DNA of 44,448 bases. It comes from Candidatus Methanimicrococcus odontotermitis. Its GTDB lineage: Archaea > Halobacteriota > Methanosarcinia > Methanosarcinales > Methanosarcinaceae. The notes beneath the pieces were generated by a model, which was not told the DNA's origin, did no database searches, and worked only from the letters and a program-made list of their open reading frames with translations. The position numbers and the translations under genes were made by a program. The stretch lies in assembly GCA_031286065.1 (NCBI GenBank), contig JAITUZ010000058.1, positions 1 to 44,448 of the forward strand. Reading direction: 5' to 3'. Of this stretch, positions 15,769 through 24,466 are shown piece by piece. Position 1 is the stretch's first letter. The number at the start of each line of letters is the position of its first letter.

Positions 15769-15879
15769 AATATTCCCCTCAATCCTATTCCATAAACCAA
15801 AAAATTTACGGAGAAAATATGAAACTTGAAAGAATTTCTCTGCAAAAAAAAAAGAAATTCAGAATAATAAAACGCAAAA

Positions 15880-15891
15880 TTATATATAAAC
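15880..15891 (+). promoter_or_regulatory. TATA box candidate for the marker-8 gene
   Basis: TTATATATAAAC in an otherwise A-rich tract lies about 80 bases before the ATG at 15968, in the 199-base divergent spacer 15769-15967. No other element is clear there. Confidence 0.45.
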
Positions 15892-15967
15892 TCATTTCAA
15901 AAACAGAGGAAAAACGGAACAAAGAATTATTTAAGAATGGAAAACATACAAACAGCGGTGAGAATGA

Positions 15968-16810
15968 ATGCGCCATGTCATGGAAATGGTGGGCAATGCC
16001 CGTGTCGTGATCGAAAACGGAAAAGTGACGGAAGTCTCCGACCCTGTTATTTCGTGGTGCCCCCTTTTTGAAAAAGCCCGCGGCATGAAAGAAATAACGC
16101 CGGAAAAAATTAAGGAAAACATGGAATTCCGTATTGAAAAATTCGGTTTGTTCACGTCCGGCCGCCTGTTGGATGATTTTGAAGATTTTGTCGGTTTCGG
16201 CGCGTCCGAAACAATGATGTCGGGGCTTCAGCATGGAATCATTGACGCGTCCGTCAGTGTCTGCGACGGCGCAGGGACCGTGATTACAAACAATCCGTCC
16301 CTTGTTCAAGGCATGGGCGCCAGAATGTCCGGACTTGTCGAAACTTCGCCGATTCCCGAGACGATACAAAAAATTAAAGACCGAAACGGCATCGTTTTAG
16401 ATGAAAAGACGGCCGCCATTGATCCGCTTGCCGGTGCCGAAAAAGCGGCCGAACTCGGCTGTAAAAAAATCGCCGTGACGGCGGCAGACGCAAAAACGGC
16501 GGCCGAGATCAGAAATTTGGAAAAACGGATATCGGATGTTCAGTTTATCATCATCGCCGTTCATACAACAGGACTGCCCGGCGAAGCGGCAAAAATAATG
16601 GCGGAAAATGCCGATATCGTGACGCTTTGCGCTTCCCGCCGTTTAAGAGAACTTAAGCCGCTGCTTCAGGTCGGCACGTCCGTTCCGCTGATTGCGCTGA
16701 CGCAAAACGGTAAAGAATTGCTGCTGGAACGCGCGAAATATGTCGGCGGCTCCTTGCTGGTCAACACAATGCCGCTGCCGTATCTGCCGGAACAAAAACA
16801 GCCGAAATAA
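15968..16810 (+). CDS. Methanogenesis marker protein 8 (DUF2099)
   Basis: A 280-residue protein of the DUF2099 family, called methanogenesis marker 8 because it is confined to methanogens. Family features seen: NARVVIENGKVTEVSDP, ISWCPLFEKARGMKEI, then FGLFTSGRLLDDFEDFVGFGASE, CDGAGTVITNNPSLVQGMGARMSGLVETSP and the C-terminal KYVGGSLLVNTMPLP. Its molecular role is unknown. GGTGAG is located a few bases before the chosen ATG, and the start matches where the family domain begins. The geranylgeranyl-reductase-family flavoprotein follows 27 bases later, so they are probably co-transcribed. Confidence 0.93.
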   Translation: MRHVMEMVGNARVVIENGKVTEVSDPVISWCPLFEKARGMKEITPEKIKENMEFRIEKFGLFTSGRLLDDFEDFVGFGASETMMSGLQHGIIDASVSVCDGAGTVITNNPSLVQGMGARMSGLVETSPIPETIQKIKDRNGIVLDEKTAAIDPLAGAEKAAELGCKKIAVTAADAKTAAEIRNLEKRISDVQFIIIAVHTTGLPGEAAKIMAENADIVTLCASRRLRELKPLLQVGTSVPLIALTQNGKELLLERAKYVGGSLLVNTMPLPYLPEQKQPK

Positions 16811-16837
16811 AAATGCCGGAAACAGCGGGAGACAGCA

Positions 16838-18085
16838 ATGGACCCAAACAATGTTTTTGACGTTATCGTTGTCGGCGGCGGTCCGACCGGATCGACGGCG
16901 GCCCGATACGCGAAATTGAATGGCATTGACCGCGTCCTCGTGATTGAAGAAAATTCAAGCGTCGGATCACCCGTTCAATGCGCCGGTCTCCTCAGCGCGG
17001 CCGCCCTGCGTGAAACGGATATGGAGCCGGATGCCTCTTTTGTTTTAAATTCTGTCAAAGGCGCCGATGTGTATCCGCCGTCCGGAAAACGGATGCGGAT
17101 CATCGGAAAAGAAATAAAAGCGTATGTTGTCTCCCGGAAAATGTTTGACAGGCAATTGGCTGCAAAAGCCGCCGAAACAGGCGCCGAGTATTTACTAAAA
17201 GCGCAGGCGGTCGGATTAGAAGACACCGTTTTAGCCAACGGCTTGAAATACAAAGCTTTGAAAATCCGGCACGAAGGCGCGTTAAAAACGTTATACACGA
17301 AAGTTATCATCGCGGCGGACGGCGTACGAAGCCGGACAGCAAAATCCGCCGGTTTGAAGCCGTGTGAAAAAGTGCTTTCCGGAATCCAATTTGAAATGAA
17401 TTATAAATCAAACGACTCGGAATTTGTCGAAATTTTTGCGGGGCAGGAAGCTCCGGGATTTTTCGCGTGGTCGATTCCGGTTTCAAAAACGGTTTCAAGA
17501 ATAGGGCTTGCGGTTGACCCGAAACGAATTCAAAAAGATCAGACTCAAAACATTTCAGCCTGCGATTACCTGAACCTTCTGCTTTTGAATCCTGTCATCA
17601 AAGAAAAAATAAATCCCGGAATTTTAGATTTCGTTGTCGGCGGCATTCCGATTCGGGTGATGGAAAAAACATACGCGGTCGGATTAATGGTTGTCGGAGA
17701 CGCGGCCGGCCAATGCAAGCCGATTTCCGGCGGCGGCGTTTATACAGGCGCGGTCGCGGCCAAAATCGCGGCGAAAGTCGCGGCGGAAGCGATTGAAAAA
17801 AATGATTTTTCGGAAAAGAAAATGTCGGAATATGAAAAGCGGTGGAAGAAAGAATTCGGCCGGGAACTTGAAATCGGAACGCACGCGCATGATTATCGGA
17901 TGAAATTAACCGATAAAGAAATGAACGAATTATTTGACACCCTGAATGACCCCGAGATTTTGGATCTCATCGCAAAATACGGCGACATGGACCGCCCGTC
18001 CGTTTTAATTCAAAAACTCATGCTTTCCAAACATTCTTTGAAAATGGCGAAGCTGTTCGGGACTTTTATTAAAACGCTCTTATAA
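16838..18085 (+). CDS. Geranylgeranyl reductase family FAD oxidoreductase
   Basis: A 415-residue FAD-dependent oxidoreductase. The Rossmann dinucleotide motif VVGGGPTGSTAARYAK is near residue 11, the family segment SPVQCAGLLS follows, then ADGVRSRTAK and the second FAD site VVGDAAGQCKPISGGGVYTGAVAA. This is the organisation of archaeal digeranylgeranylglycerophospholipid reductases, which saturate the isoprenoid chains of membrane lipids. Archaea carry several paralogues of this family with unknown targets, so the lipid role is probable, not certain. GGGAGAC precedes the ATG. It lies directly behind methanogenesis marker 8. Confidence 0.88.
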   Translation: MDPNNVFDVIVVGGGPTGSTAARYAKLNGIDRVLVIEENSSVGSPVQCAGLLSAAALRETDMEPDASFVLNSVKGADVYPPSGKRMRIIGKEIKAYVVSRKMFDRQLAAKAAETGAEYLLKAQAVGLEDTVLANGLKYKALKIRHEGALKTLYTKVIIAADGVRSRTAKSAGLKPCEKVLSGIQFEMNYKSNDSEFVEIFAGQEAPGFFAWSIPVSKTVSRIGLAVDPKRIQKDQTQNISACDYLNLLLLNPVIKEKINPGILDFVVGGIPIRVMEKTYAVGLMVVGDAAGQCKPISGGGVYTGAVAAKIAAKVAAEAIEKNDFSEKKMSEYEKRWKKEFGRELEIGTHAHDYRMKLTDKEMNELFDTLNDPEILDLIAKYGDMDRPSVLIQKLMLSKHSLKMAKLFGTFIKTLL

Positions 18086-18177
18086 CTTAAAATGTCATTT
18101 GGAGCCAAAAACAGATAGCGTTGGAAGATATCTTTTTGAAGCATGAATATTTATTGAATCGTTATATTTCTATAAAT

Positions 18178-18998
18178 ATGACAAAAAATAAAAATTTTAA
18201 ATTTATCTTTTATTTCTTTTAATTTTGACTGTCAGCGTTTGCGGCTGTATCGCGGACATAAAGAAATCGGATTTTAATGAGATCGGTATCGATGAATCGG
18301 AAAAAGAAAATTCGGATGAGCCGTATATCAATGTCAGCATGTCTTGTTCACAGTATTCCGGAAATGTCAGCTGCGGCATCGATTATTGGATTTATGACAA
18401 TTATGAAATTGATGAATCTAATATAACAGCTGTAATTGACGGAAATAAAATTATGGTCACTCTTCCGGCAAAACAAAAAGAAGGCGCAGAATTATCGAGT
18501 TACCGCCTCCATGATTCGATATCATTAAAAATCGGTGAAAGAGACTCTTTTGAAGAGGATAAAATCTATTCCGTGATATTAGAAAATAATACGGAAATCG
18601 GAACATTTAGTTTTGAAAATGGAGAATTGTACAGTTTTACACCGTGTTTTGTCCAAGGCATTAAAATAAAAACGGACGGAAATAAAATAATCGCTGCCGC
18701 TCAAACGGGAATCGGTGTCGAACCGATATTCAGCATTGATGAAAAAAACGCAACGGTCTCCGGAACATTTGAAAATAATGTTTATACCATTAAGCTTTCC
18801 GAAAAAAAACCGGATTATAAAGGCGCATATCCCTTACCACTGATTATTTCATCTCATGAATTTGAAATTGCGGACGCTGATGAATTGAAAAACGGGAAAT
18901 ATGATGTCAGAATCAATGACATGGAGGCTTCGTTTATTATCAGAAGCGGAAATGTTGTCAGAATTTACAACAGCGGAGAATATTGGACGGTTGACTGA
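18178..18998 (+). pseudogene. Lipoprotein gene with frameshift inside the signal peptide
   Basis: From ATG 18178 the frame encodes MTKNKNFKFIFYFF and then meets TAA. If one T is added to the T-run at 18216-18220, the frame continues LILTVSVCGC-IADIKK and runs without interruption to the stop at 18998, 273 residues in all. The joined N-terminus is a textbook lipoprotein signal: basic start, hydrophobic core, lipobox V-C-G-C. Read without correction, the only start is TTG 18225, which leaves a truncated signal peptide and has no ribosome binding site. The mature part is acidic, beta-rich in look and unlike any family I know. Possible explanations are a real inactivating mutation, slippage or phase variation at the T-run, or a sequencing error. 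Confidence 0.65.
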
Positions 18999-19016
18999 AA
19001 AAAAGAGACTTGGGAT

Positions 19017-21353
19017 TTATTTCAGTCTCAAAAGCCTCATTGAATTCAAAACCGCAATCAACGTCACGCCGACATCGGCGAAAACAGCTTCCCACATGGC
19101 GGCGATACCGAAAACGCCGAGAAGCATGAAAAGAAGTTTGACGCCGAGCGCGAGAACGATATTTTGATAAACGATTTTTTTTGTCTGTTTCGCGATGTCA
19201 AAAGCGTCTGCCAATTGTCCGGGGCCGCCTGTCATGAGAACGATATCCGCCGCTTCAACTGCCGCGTCGGACCCGATGCCGCCGACAGCAATGCCGATAT
19301 CGGCGCGCGTGAGCGCCGGCGCGTCATTCATGCCGTCGCCGACAAAAGCTGTTTTCGCTTTCGGGTCGCCGGATTTGGTCTGCGCTTCGACTTCTTCAAG
19401 TGCTTCCACTTTTTGGTGCGGCAGCCTTTCCGTGTAAACGGCGTCCAAACCGAGATCGGCTGCAAAAGCGCGTCCGATTTTATCCGAATCTCCCGTCACC
19501 ATAACTGTTTTTTTGACGCCGAATCGTTTTAAGCGGGACAGAGCGTCTTTACTGCCCGGTTTGACAACATCTGAAATCGCGATTCTTCCGGCAAAGACGC
19601 CGTTGACAGCGACATAAATGTGTGTTTCCGTGTCAGCGGCCGCGCCGGAGGACGGCGGATCTGAAACAATGATCTTCTCCTGCGCCATCAGTTTCATGTT
19701 ACCGACAACGATTGTTTTTCCGCCGCAAACGGCTTTGACGCCGAGACCCGCATATTCCGTGTGTTCGGAAATTAAAGAAGCATCGGCCAAGCCGGCGGTT
19801 TCATTCTCTGCTGCCGCGCGAACAATGGAAGACGCAATCGGATGATTTGAAAAAGATTCCGCCGCAGCGCTGAATTTCAGAATTTCCTTCTCAGAATAAA
19901 CCGAATTTTCCGGCAGATCAATTCGGACAAGATCAAAAACGCCTTTTGAAAGCGTTCCGGTTTTGTCGAAAATAACGGTTTTGACTTGCGTCAGCCCTTC
20001 CAGATAATGGCCGCCTTTGACAAGAACGCCCTTTTTGGACGCGGCGCCGATGCCGCCGAAATAACTGAGCGGAATAGAAATCACAAGCGCACAGGGGCAT
20101 GATATAACAAGGAAAACCAAGCCGCGGTAGATCCATTCTTCAAAAGCGGCATCGGGAAGGAGAAGCGGCGGGACCGCGGCAATCAAAACGGCCGCCAATA
20201 TCACCATCGGCGTATAGTATTTAGAAAAACGCGTGATGAATTTCTCCGTCGGGGCTTTTTTGGAAGCGGCGTTTTCAATCAAATCTAAAATTTTGGAAGC
20301 GGTTGACTGCTCAAATGACTTTTCAACGCGGACCGTCAAGGTCCCGCTTTTGTTAATGCTTCCGGACAGAACAGTATCGCCTTCATGAACGGCTCTCGGA
20401 ACGGATTCGCCGGTCAGCGCCGATGTGTCCATAAAAGAATTTCCGGAGAGGATGACGCCGTCGAGCGGTGTTTTTTCGCCGGGCTGAATAAGAATGATAT
20501 CGCCGACAGCGACATTATAAGGAGAAAGGGTTTCAAAACGGCCGTCAGAACGGACTCTGCGAGCGTAATCCGGACGGATATCCATGATTTCAGAGATGGA
20601 TTTACGGGACCGATTGACAGCCGCTTCCTGAAAGATTTCGCCGATCTGATAAAAAAGCATGACGGCAACGGCTTCCGTAAATTCACCGATTGCGAATGCG
20701 CCGAGTGTCGCAATCGTCATCAGAAAATTTTCATCAAAAAACAAACGCCGAAAGATTCCCGAAACGGCTTTGTAGACGACATCGCCGCCGATGATAAAAT
20801 AAGCGGCGATAAAAACGATAGACTCGACAGGCGCCAAATGTGCAATTTCAAGAGCTGAAAAAAACGGAATTTCCGTGTTGTGAGAAACATGAAGCAAAAT
20901 GCCGGCCAGATACACAAAAACGCCGAAGAGGATCCGAACCGCTCTTTTCTTATCCGAATATCGGAAAAAAGAGAAACGGCTTGTTTTGGCATCTCGGTGA
21001 CGCGTTTCATTTTCAGCAGATAAAGAAATACAGCCGCCGCCGGAACAGGAAGAAGAAGGAGAACAGGAAGAAGAAAGAGAAAAAGAAGGGGAAGAAGGAG
21101 AAGAAGCGGCATTTGAGGAAAAATCCCTTCGCGCTTTTTTTTCAGAAACAATAACATTCGGCTCGATCATATGAACGATTTTTTCGATTTTCGGCTGAAT
21201 ATCATCGTCTTTTAAAAGTTCAACCGTAAGAGCGGCGGTCGCGAAGCTGACCGAAGCCGATGAAACGCCGTCCAGCTTTCCGATGGCGGTTTCGATTTTT
21301 GCCGCGCAGTTGGCGCAGCCTAACCCTTCCAAATTATATTCTTTTTTGATCAT
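19017..21353 (-). CDS. Heavy-metal translocating P-type ATPase (Zn/Cd type)
   Basis: A 778-residue P1B ATPase that pumps metal ions across the cytoplasmic membrane. The N-terminal heavy-metal-associated domain has GCANC (Cys13, Cys16). A Ser-rich linker (about 72-125) with Cys97, 103 and 108 follows. The membrane CPCALVISIP motif belongs to the Zn/Cd/Pb subgroup (CPC followed by SIPLSYFGGIGAASKKGVL). The remaining signatures are TGES, DKTGTLSKG (phosphorylated Asp), the HP site SNHPIASSI and GDGMNDAPAL. ATG 21353 is chosen over an in-frame GTG six bases earlier because GGTG lies just upstream. The gene is monocistronic with an operator-like palindrome in front. It is convergent with the frameshifted lipoprotein gene, only 18 bases away. 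Confidence 0.93.
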   Translation of the reverse strand: MIKKEYNLEGLGCANCAAKIETAIGKLDGVSSASVSFATAALTVELLKDDDIQPKIEKIVHMIEPNVIVSEKKARRDFSSNAASSPSSPSFSLSSSCSPSSSCSGGGCISLSAENETRHRDAKTSRFSFFRYSDKKRAVRILFGVFVYLAGILLHVSHNTEIPFFSALEIAHLAPVESIVFIAAYFIIGGDVVYKAVSGIFRRLFFDENFLMTIATLGAFAIGEFTEAVAVMLFYQIGEIFQEAAVNRSRKSISEIMDIRPDYARRVRSDGRFETLSPYNVAVGDIILIQPGEKTPLDGVILSGNSFMDTSALTGESVPRAVHEGDTVLSGSINKSGTLTVRVEKSFEQSTASKILDLIENAASKKAPTEKFITRFSKYYTPMVILAAVLIAAVPPLLLPDAAFEEWIYRGLVFLVISCPCALVISIPLSYFGGIGAASKKGVLVKGGHYLEGLTQVKTVIFDKTGTLSKGVFDLVRIDLPENSVYSEKEILKFSAAAESFSNHPIASSIVRAAAENETAGLADASLISEHTEYAGLGVKAVCGGKTIVVGNMKLMAQEKIIVSDPPSSGAAADTETHIYVAVNGVFAGRIAISDVVKPGSKDALSRLKRFGVKKTVMVTGDSDKIGRAFAADLGLDAVYTERLPHQKVEALEEVEAQTKSGDPKAKTAFVGDGMNDAPALTRADIGIAVGGIGSDAAVEAADIVLMTGGPGQLADAFDIAKQTKKIVYQNIVLALGVKLLFMLLGVFGIAAMWEAVFADVGVTLIAVLNSMRLLRLK

Positions 21354-21394
21354 AAACACACCAAAGAAATGCGTATGAAAAATTGCATCTGTTT

Positions 21395-21421
21395 TTCATA
21401 AACTTATGAATTTTAATTTAA
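21395..21421 (-). promoter_or_regulatory. P-type ATPase promoter with palindromic operator candidate
   Basis: The palindrome TTCATAA-AC-TTATGAA (21395-21410) is exact in both 7-base arms and lies 42 bases before the ATG. The TATA-like TTTTTAAATTAAAA (about 21411-21424, minus strand) abuts it upstream. The layout fits metal-dependent repression, for instance by an ArsR-type protein, though no such gene is in the window. Confidence 0.5.
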
Positions 21422-21519
21422 AAAGTATTACGAATTGTTAAATAAAACGGTTAGTATTTAAAAATACCCCATACAAGTATGAAAAATCACATACAGAAGT
21501 AACACGAATACGATATAAA

Positions 21520-21599
21520 AAAATAATAAAACGAAAAGACCGGAAAAAATGAAAAAGAATCGAAAAGAAGAAAAAAATGGAAAAAAAGGAAGGGAGAAA
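21520..21599 (-). terminator. Oligo-U terminator after HMG-CoA reductase
   Basis: The 80 bases following the HMG-CoA reductase stop are nearly all A and G on the plus strand, giving repeated U runs in the minus transcript. No hairpin is apparent. Confidence 0.45.
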
Positions 21600-22844
21600 T
21601 CATCTTCCCAATTGAGCGTGCGCGCGTGCCAAGTGACCGGATGCCTGCGCCGCGATGAGAGAGATTTCGCCCGCCAAAACGGCAACCGCGACAATCTCGG
21701 ATAAAGCAAGCGCGTTTTCACCGGGAACGGCGCCCGCGCCGGCGATACCGAGAAGCTTCAGGCATTCCTGCTGCGTTGCGATGGACGTGCCGCCGCCGAC
21801 GGTTCCGACTTCCACCGCCGGCAGCGTCACGGAACAGATAAGGTCACCGTTGGCGGCCGGATCCATTTCAGTAATGCAGAGACTGCCTTCAACAACGTGC
21901 GCCGGATCTTGCCCGCAGGCCAGGAAAACCGCCGCGATGATGTTGGCGGCATGAGCGTTAAAACCGAGAGCGCCCGCGCGCATTGAGCCGATAAGATTTT
22001 TGCGGTAATTGACATCAAACATGGATTCCGCCGTGCATTTGAGCGTTTCTTCAATAAATGAAGCGGAGAGACGGGCTTCTGCGATAACGGTTTTGCCGCG
22101 CCCGAGAATCGCGTTAATTGCCGTCGGTTTTTTGTCAGTGCACATGTTTCCGGAAAGAGAAACGCAAGCGACGCCTTTTTCATCGGCGATGAACTTGGTA
22201 ATCGCTTCTGACGCGATTGTAATCATATTCATGCCCATGGCGTCTTTGGTATCAAAGCCGAGGCGGAGATGAACGTTATTTCCGCTGACAAACGGCCGAG
22301 CTTCCAAAAGTTCGCCAAAGCGCGTGGTCGCGTCCGCCGTGTTCTTGATTTGAATAAAAGTTTCGGGAAGCAGCAGCCAATCGTAGAAAGCTTTGGTTTC
22401 TTCCAAACTGCCGAATTTGAAAACCGGCGCGCGTGTCATCATATTTTGAAAAACGCGGACGACTGCGCCGCCGGATTTTGTAATAATAGAACAGCCGCGG
22501 TTAACGCTTGCCACCAGCGCGCCTTCCGTTGTCGCAAGCGGCAAATAATAATTTCCGTCGGCGTATTCGCCGTTGATTTTAATTTCACCGGCAACGCCGA
22601 GCGGGATCTGAACGGCGCCGATCAAATTTTCAATATTCTTTTTAGCAACCGCTTCGGTGTCAAAAGTATAAGTTGAAATATGGTCAAAAAAAACATTTTC
22701 TTTGGCTTCCAAATAAGCGCGGCGGAGTTTAGCCGAACCGTCTTTGTCTGCGTGCTCTTCGATTTTGCGAAGCGAAATGTCGCCAAGAAGCATCTTCTCA
22801 AGAAGTGCCTTTTCATCGGCCGTCAATTTTTCTGTTGTGGACAT
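21600..22844 (-). CDS. hmgA: Hydroxymethylglutaryl-CoA reductase (NADPH)
   Basis: A 414-residue class I HMG-CoA reductase, the mevalonate-forming step of archaeal isoprenoid lipid synthesis. Motifs seen: ENLIGAVQIPLGVAGE (HMG-CoA binding), the catalytic-Glu region TTEGALVASVNRG, DAMGMNMITIAS (NADPH binding), the lysine segment VSLSGNMCTDKKPTAIN and GTVGGGTSIATQQECLKLLG. The catalytic His is in the C-terminal GHLARAHAQLGR. The frame is open further upstream from a TTG at 22958, but the family N-terminus and spacing support the ATG at 22844. DsrE lies 110 bases upstream on the same strand. Confidence 0.95.
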   Translation of the reverse strand: MSTTEKLTADEKALLEKMLLGDISLRKIEEHADKDGSAKLRRAYLEAKENVFFDHISTYTFDTEAVAKKNIENLIGAVQIPLGVAGEIKINGEYADGNYYLPLATTEGALVASVNRGCSIITKSGGAVVRVFQNMMTRAPVFKFGSLEETKAFYDWLLLPETFIQIKNTADATTRFGELLEARPFVSGNNVHLRLGFDTKDAMGMNMITIASEAITKFIADEKGVACVSLSGNMCTDKKPTAINAILGRGKTVIAEARLSASFIEETLKCTAESMFDVNYRKNLIGSMRAGALGFNAHAANIIAAVFLACGQDPAHVVEGSLCITEMDPAANGDLICSVTLPAVEVGTVGGGTSIATQQECLKLLGIAGAGAVPGENALALSEIVAVAVLAGEISLIAAQASGHLARAHAQLGR

Positions 22845-22954
22845 GAATATCAATCTCCGGATACAAACGATTAGAATATGAATAATAAATAAAAGATAGG
22901 CGGTGTTTGGCTGCTGCGGTTTTCTGAATCGTTTTAAAAAATGCCTGAAAAGAA

Positions 22955-23320
22955 TCAAACATACATGATCAATTGACCTTCTTCAGTATATTCAAGCAAT
23001 GTGTTTGTCAGTTCTTTGGTCGTGATAATTTCCGTTCCGAAAATCATTTCATCCGGCGCCATACCGATGATGGAAGCCGCTAATTCGCAGCATTTGATTT
23101 TGACGCCGAGATCTAAACATTCCTGAATTTTCGCGTCATAATTTTGAGTGCCGACTTTATTCTTTTTTGTCAGAACGGCCCCCATCGGCCCCCAAATAAG
23201 GATCGTGGTCTCAAGTCCTCTTTTCCGGTAACAGCGCGCAAAACGCAAAGCGTGCTGAGGCGCTGTGCTTTCATATACCATATCATTGAGTAATATCAAA
23301 ACTTTTGTAACTTTAGGCAT
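22955..23320 (-). CDS. DsrE-family protein
   Basis: A 121-residue protein with the DsrE/DsrF-like alpha/beta fold: a VLILLNDMVYESTAPQHALRFARC N-terminus, ETTILIWGPMGAVL strand-loop, KIQECLDLGVKIKCCELAASIIGM with two adjacent cysteines, and LTNTLLEYTEEGQLIMYV at the end. Family members bind or move sulfur (persulfide) or are of unknown function. Which Cys would be the active residue is not certain. AGAGGT precedes the ATG. Its nearest same-strand neighbour is HMG-CoA reductase, with no obvious functional link. Confidence 0.82.
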   Translation of the reverse strand: MPKVTKVLILLNDMVYESTAPQHALRFARCYRKRGLETTILIWGPMGAVLTKKNKVGTQNYDAKIQECLDLGVKIKCCELAASIIGMAPDEMIFGTEIITTKELTNTLLEYTEEGQLIMYV

Positions 23321-23570
23321 GAAGGACCTCTTGTCAATGAATAATCGTGCGAAACGAATTCAACTTTCTCAAACTTCTATTTAAAGATAACCCAAAAATC
23401 GAACAGATTCATATAAAATAAAATGATGAATAAACCAAATCAATGACAAATCAAGCGCATTCTTAACTTCAGTTTCAAAAAAATGAAAAAAAGTATGAGA
23501 CCAACAGCCGTTTGATATCAAAAATAACAAAAATAAAAAATGAGAACTGTTGAGTAAAAATATAAAGATT

Positions 23571-24071
23571 TTAAAGATAAATCGTTTTTTTGAACAGAAT
23601 TTGATTGTTGGAAGCATCAATAACTGTCAGCTCGGCGGACTCGCCCGCCTCAAGAAGATTTCGAGTCGGCTTTTTTGTGCTTGCGGAAACAGGATACATC
23701 AATACCGCGGATTTACCGCTTTCAACGCCGCCGATTAGAAGGGATTCACCGATAACGAACGATTTATTCTTGTAATGCGATAAATCAGCTTCTGATTGGT
23801 TGAATAAGATTTTGACGCTTGACATTTGGAGCGGTGCGCCGCCCGCATGTTCCAGCCGAACGGCTTTGTACTGAGCGCTGCCGATTGCAACGGTTTCAAC
23901 GCGGGCGGTCAGGCTGACCGGCTGAGACGGCGCCGTAAATTCATAGCTTAAAACTTCCGTCGCCAAATAACCGGCCATGACAACCGTGATTGCAAGAAGC
24001 AGCAAAACGCCGACAACCGGAGAGATCCCGCTGTTATCGGAAAGAAAATTAAATTTTTTGATGACACCCAT
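23571..24071 (-). CDS. Archaeal type IV pilin-like protein
   Basis: A 166-residue protein with the archaeal pilin N-terminal signature SDNSGISPVVGVLLLLAITVVMAGYLATEV. The short basic leader (MGVIKKFNFLSDNSG) would be cut by a class III prepilin peptidase, and the hydrophobic helix would form the filament core. The C-terminal part (about 45-166) is beta-rich and has no recognised relatives. A secreted or pilus-subunit role is inferred from the N-terminal domain; no pilus assembly ATPase or peptidase lies in the window. It is followed by an AT-rich 250-base spacer (23321-23570) with no other gene visible. Confidence 0.85.
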   Translation of the reverse strand: MGVIKKFNFLSDNSGISPVVGVLLLLAITVVMAGYLATEVLSYEFTAPSQPVSLTARVETVAIGSAQYKAVRLEHAGGAPLQMSSVKILFNQSEADLSHYKNKSFVIGESLLIGGVESGKSAVLMYPVSASTKKPTRNLLEAGESAELTVIDASNNQILFKKTIYL

Positions 24072-24268
24072 ATTTATTCCTCATAAAGAAAAACAAAAAG
24101 GAACAGAAATATGTTTTTAAATTAAATCAAAAACAATAAAATCCAAAAAACGGATACCGACCGATTAAAAAACTCAGGATGCAAAACAAATAAATTAAAA
24201 TTGATAAAAAACAAGGAAGAACAAATAAAAATAAGAAGCAATGGATTTATTTCATTGCTCAGTTGGTT

Positions 24269-24466
24269 TTAAATGGGCAAACTTAAGAATATTGTGAAAA
24301 GCCAAAGACAAAAACAAACACATCCAAGAGATAACCAATAACACTCTGCAGACGGCGATTCTTGATCATATACTTTTTTTATTGCCGATACCAAAAGATG
24401 CGGGGCCATAAACGCAAATAAAAGGGATAAAATCCCAAACACTCCGAATAAGATTTCAACAGTCAT
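24269..24466 (-). CDS. Small two-helix membrane protein, unknown
   Basis: A 65-residue frame with two strongly hydrophobic segments (about 4-26 and 43-63) joined by a short polar stretch (KKVYDQESPSAE). Three Cys lie in the second part. No family was recognised. It stands alone between the pilin gene (about 200-base AT-rich spacer with no other feature) and a non-coding stretch. A weak GAAGAA precedes the ATG. The clean transmembrane pattern argues that it is real, but its size makes this uncertain. Confidence 0.45.
   Translation of the reverse strand: MTVEILFGVFGILSLLFAFMAPHLLVSAIKKVYDQESPSAECYWLSLGCVCFCLWLFTIFLSLPI

Noticed and set aside
15384-15829. Frames overlapping the repeat lipoprotein on both strands
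   Set aside because: They exist only because the ALLAAAG repeats are GC-rich and stop-poor in other frames.
20840-21154. Lys-rich plus-strand frame (KKKENRKKKEKKKG type)
   Set aside because: Antisense of the Ser-rich linker and first helices of the P-type ATPase; no start signal or family.
22845-22958. N-terminal extension of HMG-CoA reductase from TTG
   Set aside because: It would add 38 residues unlike the family, and the ATG at 22844 begins the normal domain.
23381-23570. Small minus frame overlapping the pilin end
   Set aside because: Overlaps the pilin gene, is composed of AT-rich low-complexity Phe/Leu codons, and has no ribosome binding site.
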